A stretch of 64,000 nucleotides of DNA. Source: Microbacterium suwonense. Its GTDB lineage: Bacteria > Actinomycetota > Actinomycetes > Actinomycetales > Microbacteriaceae. The stretch is from contig NZ_AP027728.1 in the NCBI RefSeq assembly GCF_030296555.1, positions 2,108,001 to 2,172,000 on the forward strand, written 5' to 3'. The position numbers and the translations under genes are program-made. The notes under the pieces are model-generated. The model searched no databases. It was given only the letters and a program-made list of their open reading frames with translations, and was not told where the DNA came from. Below, piece by piece: positions 38,959 to 47,953 of this stretch; position 1 is the stretch's first letter, and each line of letters starts with the position of its first letter.

Positions 38959-41900
38959 TCATTCGCGTGCGACCTGGACTTTCGCCGCTCGACCGCCGCC
39001 GATGAGGAAACCGCGTCCAGGCGGGAACTCCGCCCTCTTGATGCGCCCGAGCGTCAGGCCGAAAAGCGTGTCGCCGTCGGAATCTCCCGGTGCCAGCAGC
39101 AGCCCACGCCGCGCCGCGCGGAACGGCTGGGCGAGGTTGTACGCCTGCGCCCACGTGGAGGACTCCCCTCGCCCACCACAAGCAGATCGGCGCGAGATGC
39201 GGTCTTGATCAGCCTGACGAGCTCGTACTCGGCAGGTGTCTCAGTGAACTCGGGGACGGCCTCGATGAACACCGCACATCGCCTGCCCGACTCGATCTCA
39301 TCGATCAGTCGTCCGCACAGCGCCAGCACGTCGTCCGGAGAATCCGCCGTCTCGCTCCACCCTCGGGCGGACGCCGGGCTGCGCCGCGACGTGAGCCAGA
39401 TGACGGGCAGCGCAGGATCAGCGCGGCGCACTGCAGATGCGAACGTGCTCAGAGCCGTGGTCCGACCGCTGCCGGGCGGTCCCGCGATCATCATCACACC
39501 GCGCGACGCGAAGCTGGCTGCTGCGAGCGAGACGTCGTCGAGGCCGATCACCGGGGACTCGGCCGACCCGACGGGCAGATCTGCGAGTGCGACGCTGTCT
39601 GCCAGTCGCGCCACGCCCGCGGGGCGCGGATCGCCACTGCGCCGCAGCGTCGCCGCGAAGCGCTCGATCTCCCGCGCCTGCACGGCGACGTTGCTGCTCT
39701 CGCCCAGCACGGCGAGCTGCACCTCATCGCCGTCCAGCATGCCGCGCCCGGGAGGCGACCCCACGCCGAGCACGTCTCGCGGTACACCCAGCGCGAGGTA
39801 CTCATCGTCGTTCGCGAGCCGGAGGACGATGCGCCGCTGGACCGTCGATGCGATCGACGTCGGCAGCGCGCTGGGTCGCTCCGCCGTGAGGACGACATGC
39901 ACGCCGACCGCCCGTCCGTCTGCGGCGATCTGCGCGAACGCCGTGTACCACGTGGACAGGTGCGCGGGACCGAACTCATACTGCTCCTTGAACGCACCGA
40001 TGCCATCCACCAGCAGGAGGATGCGCGGCTCCTGCCGGGCATCGGCCAGCTGACGGTACTGCCCGATCGTCCCGGCATTCACCGCCGCGTAGCGCGCGGC
40101 GCGTTCGTCCACGATGTCGCGCAGCATCCGGAGCATGCGGATCACGCGCTCCTCGTCGTCGCCCTGCACGATCGCACCGACATGCGGCAGCCTGGCGAGC
40201 ATGCTCAGCCCGCGTGCTCCGAAGTCGAGCCCGTACACGTGGGTCGGGCCGCCATGTCTCGATGTGACGCCCGCTGCTACGGCGATGGTCCGCAGCGCGG
40301 TGCTCTTGCCCGACCCGCCGGCACCGAAGATCGCGAGATTCCCGTCCTCGTCCGGCCGGTAGTGCGTGGTCGGCTGCGCTTGCGCTGCAGGATCGTCGAC
40401 GACACCGATCGGCAGCAGCTCGTCCGTTCGAGGATTCGGCAGCAGCTCGAAGCGATAGATCTCGGCGAGCTCATCCAGCCACGGCCTGCGCGGGCGCGGA
40501 ATCCCTGCGGCTTCCGAGGCTTCCACGACGGTGCGTACTATCCGTGTGATGTCGTGCTCGCCCGCGGGTGCCGGGGCGGCGGCGAGGGCGGGCGCTTCCC
40601 ACACGGTGTGCGACCCGAAATCGAGTTCCTCCACGTCGATCCGTGGCTCGGGCGGCTCGTTGGTCGTGCGTCCGCCCGCATAGCCGGTCTGGAACGCCGT
40701 GATGCGTCCCGGCCCGCGCTTGACCGCGCCGCGCCCGGGCACGGATGGGTCGAAGTATGCTGCCATCTTGTCACCGAGGATGTCGGCGGAATCCTCGGCA
40801 TCGGCCATTCGCAGTGCGATGCGCAGATTGGTGTTGGCACGGAGGTTGTCCTTGATCACGCCGTTCGGCCGCTGTGTGGCGAGCACCAGATGCAGGCCGA
40901 GCGATCGGCCGCGCTGCGCAACGTCGACCACGCCGTCGACGAACTCCGGCACTTCCTGCACCAGTGCCGCGAACTCGTCGACGATGATGATCAGGCTCGG
41001 CGGACAGTTCGCGTCGCCGCGCTTCTCCAGCGTGACCAGATCCTTCGCGCCAGCCGCGTTGAGCAGGTGCTCTCTGTATCGCAGCTCAGCTCGCAGGGAG
41101 GTCAGTGCCCTTCGCACCATCGCCGGCGAGAGGTCGGTGACCAGCCCCACGGAGTGCGGAAGATCCGTGCACGCCGCAAAAGCCGAGCCGCCCTTGTAGT
41201 CGACGAACAGGAACGTCAGCCGATCCGGACTGTGCGCCGTCGCCATGGCGAGAACCCAGGACTGCAGGAACTCGCTCTTACCGGCGCCGGTGGTCCCTCC
41301 GACCAGCGCGTGCGGTCCATCGGCACGCAGGTCGAGTGCGAACGGTTCGCTGCCGGCATGACCGAACACAGCTCTCAGGTCGCCTTCCCTGCCGCGCGTG
41401 ACCGGAGAGTCTGGCGCGCGGGGGATGATCGAGGCGTTCTGCCGCCAGCGCTCCACCACGGCATCGGGCTGATCGAGCACCTCGGATCCCAGGAGCGCGG
41501 GCAGCGACACGGCGCGTGGCAGGTCGGAGTCATCCGCATCCGGAACACCCACATCGACGACCGGCGCGAGCTGCCGAGCGAGGTACTCGGCGGTTGCGAC
41601 TTCGAGCACCTCGAGCGACACCGGTGCCGTCGTCGCGCCACGGCGCACCTGGACGATGCTCCCGGTCGTCCCGCTCTCGTCCACCTCGATGTAACTGCGG
41701 CATGCGGCGGGCAGCTGGTCACGGTGAGGCGCACACCACAGCACGTGGATGCCGGCATCCGGGCCACGCTCGACGATCCTCGTCAGGCGCGCGCGGTCCA
41801 CCGGCGCGCCGTGCTCGACGAGGACGATGACGACGGGGGTGATGTTCGCGGGTTCCTCGCCCCCGGTCGCCTCCTCTGTGATGACTCCCCGCGGCACCGG

Positions 41901-43367
41901 CCCGTTCTCCACTCGTTCGTCGATGAGCCCCTCGAGGGTGGAGAGCAGCTGCACGCCGGCGCTTCGGGAATCCGCAAGCGATCCTGCCGGGATCGGGCTG
42001 TGCGTCGAGCCGGTGTGCGGCAGCCACGACAGCCACTGCCAGTCCGGCCGCCGATCCGATGAGACCAGAGCCGCGACGACGACCTCCGACGGAGCGTGCC
42101 TGGCCACCAGCTGATACATCAGCGATCTGGCGACGGCAGCGCCTGCGCTGCCGGCCACGCCCAGCGCACCACCCTCGCGAAGCGGGATCGTGACGGGCAC
42201 GTCGTCGATGTGTGCGAACTCCTCACGCAATCCATCAAGCTCCGCCCGCGACTCCGGCAGGCCGCGAGGATCCGTGGCTGCGGCGATGCTGTTGCGGGAC
42301 AGGTCTCGGCCGGAACCGGCGTGCAGGATGAGGAATGTGCTCGATTCCGGGCGTTCCGTCCACAGCAGCGGGCCCAGGCGCAGTGCATCCTGCTGCAGCT
42401 GCGCACAGGTGGGCAGCTCGGCCAGGCGTGCTGCGCGCTCCTGAGCGCGCGCCGTCTCGAGCTTCGCCCGCAGTCCGGCCAGCTCGGCCGCGAACGTCTC
42501 GCGCTCGGCTTTCAGCGTGCGCCTCTGAGTGATGCGCTGATCGACGAAGGCTCCCAGTAGCAGCAGCGGGCTCATCGCCATCATGATCACGCCCAGCACC
42601 TGCTGCGTGAGCGCCCACATCACCACGCCCATCAGCAGTGGCGCGACCAGCGCCAGGTACGGCAGCCGCTGCAGCTGCGGCCGCTGCGGCAGACCGGGTG
42701 CCTCGAACTCCTCGCCCGGATACGGCGCGACGACGCGCGGGGATCGGATGTGGTCGATCTGCGTCACGGCCGCGTGCGTGACCTTCTGCAGCTGGACGAC
42801 GGCGAGTTCGCTGTCGCCCAGCGAAATCGTGTCCCTTGCGGAGACCACGGCTCGTGTCACCAGATCGCCGGATACGCGGATGCCGTTGGCGGAGCCGAGG
42901 TCGATGATCTCGATCGTGTTGGACACGTTGATCCGTGCGTGCCGTTTCGAGATCATCGGGTCGGTGAGGCGCACCCCCACGTCGCGGTCGCGCCCTACGA
43001 CCGTCGCCCCGGCCGGCAGGGGGAACTCCTGTCCCGCGTCCGGTCCCGACAGCACTCGAAGGCGCGCGACGGCGCGTGAGCCGGTGTCACCAGTGGGTTC
43101 GGGTGCTGCTGCCGGGGCGACCCGTACGTGCATGCCGGAGAGCAGTCCCGCCTCGGCAACTGTCGTCTGCGGCGCCAGTGGCCTGCTGCCCTGCGGCGCG
43201 GAGGCATCGAGGATGTGCAGGGTCGCGTTCGAGGGCGCCGTCGACCGTCGAGTGGGATCGCCTGCCAGAAGACGAGCGGCGACGTCGGCGACGGTAGCGG
43301 TGGCATCAGCCGTCACGGCCAGGTCGACAGGGCCCGCCTCACGGTGCAGGGTGAGCTTCAGCTTCAC
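38959..43367 (-). CDS. eccC: EccC-type FtsK/SpoIIIE secretion ATPase with Ubl and FHA domains (frame break)
   Basis: About 1469 residues restored; a base is missing in the C run 39165-39168, and restoring it extends the last domain to the TGA at 38959. N-terminal ubiquitin-like domain (1-85), FHA domain (about 100-195; VVGRDRD, SKRHARI, SANGI), two membrane helices (about 236-275), then three FtsK-like ATPase domains: Walker A GGTTGAGKS (about 687) with IIIVDE, GAGGSGKST (about 1012) with LLLVDG, and a degenerate GPPGSGRT (about 1292) with VFIEA. It is the motor that moves WXG substrates. The FHA domain recalls firmicute EssC rather than mycobacterial EccC. It overlaps the FHA/winged-helix gene by 4 nt. 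Confidence 0.93.
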
Positions 43368-44091
43368 AGCGTCTCCTCTGCTTCACGGTCGAGCAGTGCC
43401 AGATCGGCTCGTGTGACGATCCGCGCGGCGATCGCGTACTCCACCAGTCGGATGCGACGGTTCGTCGCATAGGAGCGCATCCCTCCGCGCAAGCCACGCA
43501 CCCCCAGCCGGTCGAACTTGTCGCAGACGTTGTCGAGCTTGCGGTTGAACCGGGTGACGGTCCATCCCAGCCGTGCTGCGGCTTGCGCTCCCGTCGGGAT
43601 CCCGCCCATCCCGGCGCCCTCGCGCAGCAGCATCGTCTCGGCGAGGGCGAGGATGACGAGTTTCTGGGTCGGGGTGAGCGTGACGTCGCCGATCGTCGTA
43701 GATCCGGTCAGCGCACGCGGCATGGTGTCGGCGAAAGAGGGCTCTCTCATGTGGATGGACAGCTCGTAGGTCGTCGGTCCCGCGGTGAACACGATGGTCG
43801 TCAGCTCGAACACGAGAGGCAGCCGTCCCCCGGCGCCAGCCAGGACTGCAGCCGCCCTGCACCATCGGTGACTGTGAGCGTCAACCGGGAGCCGACGTTC
43901 TCCAGTATCCAGATGCCGTCGACGTCCCTGATCTGCAGCAGTCGCCGGTGCAGAAATGGGTTGTCGTCGATGACGAGATCGGCCTCACGCCCGATCGAGT
44001 ACGGCGCCCCGGGTGCGAGTGCGTGCCATTCGCCGCAGTACTCCACCTGGATCTGCGGTTCGTCGTCGACGTGCACTGCTTCTGAGCTCAT
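43364..44091 (-). CDS. FHA domain protein with C-terminal winged-helix-like domain (module B, frame break)
   Basis: About 242 residues restored; a base is missing in the C run 43827-43831, where SWLAPG would continue GRLPLVFEL. The FHA part (YSIGREADLVIDDNPFLHRR) and the winged-helix part (LALAETMLL, AARLGWTVTRFNRKLDNVCD, TNRRIRLVEYA) are colinear with the module A copy. The ATG overlaps the kinase stop and its own stop overlaps eccC (ATGA both). Phospho-dependent regulation of the locus is a plausible role. Confidence 0.8.
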
Positions 44092-45734
44092 GACGTGCAC
44101 CCCTGCACTCCTTCTGTGGCGGCTGAACCGTCCGCCCTCACCAGCAGCACCTCGATGCAAGTCCTTCCCTCGTCGACCGGAGGGAGCGATGCGGTCGGCT
44201 CCGTCGCGGGCTCGAAGCTGAACGACTCGCCGGCGACGACCGGGCGCCACAGGTAGCGGTCGCCCTTCTGCGGGTCGGGGTTGCTCCAGGTGAAGACGGC
44301 TTCGCCATCGCGCACGATTCCCGACACGTCTTCGACCTCGGCGGGCTGCGCACCATCGATATCGACAGGGGCGCTCGTCGGCTTCTTGTGCACCGGCGAC
44401 GTGGTGCTGCCGGAGAGCGAGGTGATGATCACGATCGTCACCACCGCTGCGATCAGTACGACTCCCGAGAGTATGCCGATCACCAGCCCCCGGCGGCGGC
44501 GCGGCTGAGGGACATCCACCTCTACCGGCGCGTCTGGCATCGGCGTACGCACCACGGTGTCGTCGATCGGCGGCACGGCAGGCGCGGAGACCCGTGCGGG
44601 GGCGAATGCCGGCTGCGGAGCCGAGGAGGACCGTCCGCCGCTCGATCGCACAGTGTCCTCGGCCGGCGCCGTCGGCACAGTCGGCCCGGTGAGCACGGTC
44701 GGCACGGTCGGTGCCGTCGATGCATTCGGTCCGGTCGGCGCGTTCAGCGTGGTCGGCGCGTTGGGCGCGGCCGGGACGGTTGCCGTCGGCTGCGCGTCGA
44801 TGCGCATGATCCCGCGGAATCTGGTCTCCTCCTCGCCGTCCTCGTCATCGGTGTCGAAGGAGAGGTCCTCGTCATCCAGGACGATCGGCGTGGGCTGCAT
44901 GCCGTGCTCGATCTGGACCTTCTGCAGCGCATGGGCGAAGGCCTGCGCGGTCTGCGGTCGATCCGCCGGGTTCTTCGACATCGCCTGGCGCAGCACGACC
45001 TCCAGCGACTCGGACACGTCGGCGCGGCCGATCGGCGGCACCGGCATCGCCTGGATGCGTGAGATCACGTCGATGTCGGTGTTCGAGGCGCCGGGGATCT
45101 GAAACGGGCTGCGGTTGGTGAGCAGCGTGTACAGCGTGGCCGCCAGCGAGTACACGTCAGATGCGCGTGAGCCGACGATGGGGATGCTCAGCGACTCGGG
45201 CGGCGACCACGGGATGCTCATGCCGACCATCTCCGCAGAGCCATCACCGGCGGCGGCGATGCCGAAGTCGGCGAGCTTGGGATGACCATACCTGTCGACG
45301 AGGATGTTCGCGGGCTTGATGTCGCGGTGCAGCACGCCCGCACGGTGGGCGGTCTCGACGGCGGCCGCGATCTGGACGCCGACCCGCAGCGTCTCCGCCT
45401 CGGAGAAACGCTCCTTCCGGTGCCGTACCTGCAGATTCGGCCGGGGACAGTACTCCATCGCCAGGTAGGGACGGCCGTCGTCTGAGATGCCGGCCTGGTA
45501 GATACCGACGATCGACGGGTGCGACGAGAACTGCGCCATCGTGTTCGCCTCGGCCGTGAAGCTCGCCACGGTCGAGGCCGCCATCTTCGACTTCAGCAGC
45601 ACCTTCACCGCCACCTGACGACTGGGGTGCCGCTGCTGGTAGAGGAACACGTCGGCGAAGCCGCCCGCACCAATGGTGCTGATCGGATCGAAGCCCTCGA
45701 TGTGCGGCGGGGTGGAAGGCGGGCGCCTGCTCAT
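44088..45734 (-). CDS. PknB-type Ser/Thr kinase with extracytoplasmic beta domain (module B)
   Basis: 548 residues. Gly-rich loop GAGGFADV, Lys44, HRD (136-138), ADFG (Asp156) and WSPPES make a complete active-looking kinase. A long Ala/Pro/Thr linker precedes a membrane helix (GLVIGILSGVVLIAAVVTIV) and a short FN3-like domain with a C-terminal Cys pair (RTCIEVLLV, EGVQGCTS). It pairs with the FHA/winged-helix gene by an ATGA overlap. The first codon may be the ATG at 45734 (TGATG) or the GTG just before it. Confidence 0.9.
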   Translation of the reverse strand: MSRRPPSTPPHIEGFDPISTIGAGGFADVFLYQQRHPSRQVAVKVLLKSKMAASTVASFTAEANTMAQFSSHPSIVGIYQAGISDDGRPYLAMEYCPRPNLQVRHRKERFSEAETLRVGVQIAAAVETAHRAGVLHRDIKPANILVDRYGHPKLADFGIAAAGDGSAEMVGMSIPWSPPESLSIPIVGSRASDVYSLAATLYTLLTNRSPFQIPGASNTDIDVISRIQAMPVPPIGRADVSESLEVVLRQAMSKNPADRPQTAQAFAHALQKVQIEHGMQPTPIVLDDEDLSFDTDDEDGEEETRFRGIMRIDAQPTATVPAAPNAPTTLNAPTGPNASTAPTVPTVLTGPTVPTAPAEDTVRSSGGRSSSAPQPAFAPARVSAPAVPPIDDTVVRTPMPDAPVEVDVPQPRRRRGLVIGILSGVVLIAAVVTIVIITSLSGSTTSPVHKKPTSAPVDIDGAQPAEVEDVSGIVRDGEAVFTWSNPDPQKGDRYLWRPVVAGESFSFEPATEPTASLPPVDEGRTCIEVLLVRADGSAATEGVQGCTS

Positions 45735-47119
45735 CACAGCCCCTCGAAGGACAGCTGAACGCCGTCACCCAGGTCAAGGCGGTCACCCGCGACGAGCAGC
45801 GCGGCCTCATGGGGTTGCAGCCGCACCGGCTCGGAGTTCGTCCGCAGCAGCCACGTGCCGTTCGTCGTTCCCAAGTCGGTCGCCACGACGTCACCCGCGA
45901 CGATGCCGAGTTCCACGTGGCTGCGCGAGACGTCGTGGTTCGCGCTCTCGACGGTCACCAGATGGGGGATCTCCCCGGTTGCACGTACGGCACGCGGTCG
46001 CCGCCCGACGACCGCGCTGCGATCGAGGACGACGCGCTGCCCCGTCGAGACGATCAGCGCGGGATGCGGGCGCCCGGCCGGTGTCGACGCCGCCGTCGGG
46101 ATGCTGTCGGCCTGCTGTCCCAGCAGCGCGGCGAGCTGAGCCGAAGAGACCGTCTCACCGTCGTGGTCTCCGGCCTGCACCTGTGCCGCCCCGGGTGCGG
46201 CATCCGCTGCCGCCGGTGCCGCACCCGCGATCGGGATTCCGGTGATCATCCGCCGCGGCGCCTGCTCTGCGGCGGATGGCTGCGGAGCCACCGGTGCGAG
46301 CGTGTTTGGCTTCTCCTCCGGGGCGGCAGGCTCTGCTGCAGTGAGCGGATCGACCACCGCCGGCTCTGCCGGATCCGCCGTGGACCGCACGGCGGCATCC
46401 TCCACGACGCCGGCCCGGGTCTCGCCGAAGAGCAGGTGCTCGTAGCCGCGGGTGGAGGTCGAGGCATCCACCTCCTGCTCACCGGGGTGGGCCCGGCTCG
46501 CTTCATCCGGCGCGACCTCGCCCTCCTCGGCATCCGGGTCCGCAGCCAGCGTCTGGTCGATCTGCGGTGCCATGGTCTCACCCGTTGGCTGCATGGGTGC
46601 AGACGGTTCCTGCTCTTCCGGATGCGGCTCGGCTGCGGCCGTCGCGGACTCGACGATGGTCGACGGCGTCTCCGACGCCGCCGTGATGCGCCACAGTATC
46701 CGTCCGACAGCGGCCACGCCGGCGTGCAGCGGGAGCGCGGCAGAGCCGTCGCCCTCTCCGATCAGCTCGACCTCCGCCGGCGACGACACCGACTTCTCCA
46801 CCCAGGTGGACACGCCCAGGCCTGTCACCAGCTGCACGGCCCCACCGGCTGCGACAATCCGTACCTGTGCTGAACCGCGCACCATGACCCGCAGCTCGTC
46901 GGCGCCCTCGTCGAGGAACACCGCCGCGAACGACGGCAGTGCGTCCAGAGACGACCCGAACGACCCGACCAGGCTCCCGATCACCGCTCCCGGGCCGGGC
47001 TCGCTGTTCAGGGCGTCCCACAGCTTCGCCATCCAGTCATCGGGCATGCCCGCAGCGAACAGCGCGCTCGCTCGCGGCACGACCGCCGCGCACCATTGGC
47101 CTCTGCTATAGGTCGGCAT
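45734..47119 (-). CDS. FHA domain protein with acidic linker (module B)
   Basis: About 461 residues from the ATG at 47119, which has a strong AAGGAAGGAG upstream. The N-terminal domain (YSRGQWCAAVVPRASALFA) is shared with the module A copy. A Pro/Ala/Glu linker follows, then an FHA domain (VVGRRPR, HDVSRSHVEL, LGTTNGTW). The reading frame upstream is open into the phosphatase with no stop, so a fused phosphatase-FHA protein is also possible. The stop overlaps the kinase start. Confidence 0.82.
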   Translation of the reverse strand: MPTYSRGQWCAAVVPRASALFAAGMPDDWMAKLWDALNSEPGPGAVIGSLVGSFGSSLDALPSFAAVFLDEGADELRVMVRGSAQVRIVAAGGAVQLVTGLGVSTWVEKSVSSPAEVELIGEGDGSAALPLHAGVAAVGRILWRITAASETPSTIVESATAAAEPHPEEQEPSAPMQPTGETMAPQIDQTLAADPDAEEGEVAPDEASRAHPGEQEVDASTSTRGYEHLLFGETRAGVVEDAAVRSTADPAEPAVVDPLTAAEPAAPEEKPNTLAPVAPQPSAAEQAPRRMITGIPIAGAAPAAADAAPGAAQVQAGDHDGETVSSAQLAALLGQQADSIPTAASTPAGRPHPALIVSTGQRVVLDRSAVVGRRPRAVRATGEIPHLVTVESANHDVSRSHVELGIVAGDVVATDLGTTNGTWLLRTNSEPVRLQPHEAALLVAGDRLDLGDGVQLSFEGL

Positions 47120-47953
47120 CGGGGCTCCTTCCTTGCTCCGTCCGCTCGGGATGATGCCGTCCAGGCCGTTCGGCCTGGTGTCCTCATCGGCTTCACCGCC
47201 GGAGGTGGGGTCGTCGTCGGCTGCGATCACGCGCAACGCATCGACGACGATCACCGTGACGTTGTCGCGGCCCCCGTTCAGCAGCGCGTGGTGCACCAGT
47301 CGGGTCGCTGCGGCCTGCGCGGACGGTTCGCCGTGGAGAACCTCGGCGATCTGCTCGACGGAGACCTCCTTCGTCAGTCCGTCCGAGCAGATCATCAGGC
47401 GCTCACCCTGCATCATCGGCAGCAGCCAGTAGTCGGGGGTCGAAGTCGAGCCGGCACCGAGCGCCCGGGTGATGACGCTGCGCTGCGGATGCCGTTCGGC
47501 GGCCTCGGCACTGATCTGACCGCTGTCCATCAGCGCCTGCACGGCAGAGTGATCGACGCTGATCTGCGAGAGCGCCCCGCCGTGCATCCGATAGGTGCGG
47601 GAATCCCCGACGTTCAGGATCAGCCAGTACGGCTCGCCATCCTGCTCGATCGCGATGGCTCCCGAGATCGTCGTGCCGGCGGCATCCCGCTGCGTCTGAA
47701 TGGCATCGACTCCCCGTACGGCACGGTCGAAGGCATGCTGCACGCGTTCCGGATCGACCTGCACCTCCAGCAGCTCACGAAAACTCGCGATCGCTCTCGC
47801 GCTCGCCTCAGCGCCACCCTCGTGGCCGCCCATCCCGTCCGCCACCAGGAACAGGGGCGACTCCGCGACGAACGAGTCCTCGTTCACCTTTCGGCGCAGC
47901 CCGCGATCCGTGCACGCGCCCCAGGTCAGCTCAACGGCATCCGTCTGCATCAT
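47120..47953 (-). CDS. PP2C-family protein phosphatase (module B), C-terminal boundary uncertain
   Basis: About 278 residues to the FHA start. PP2C motifs are complete: RKVNEDSF, ADGMGGHEGG, NVGDSRTY, CSDGL and GGRDNVT. It overlaps the transglutaminase-like gene (ATGATGA). No stop codon separates it from the FHA gene; the frame continues through DTRPNG into the FHA protein. In another frame a TAG lies at 47106-47108, so one missing base would give the 4-nt-type overlap seen in module A. Either a fusion or a sequencing deletion is possible. Confidence 0.85.

Noticed and set aside
39090..42062. Long open frame of about 990 codons on the plus strand opposite eccC
   Set aside because: It is a mirror of eccC in high-GC DNA, rich in Arg, His, Gly and Ala with no domain; eccC on the other strand has three ATPase domains.
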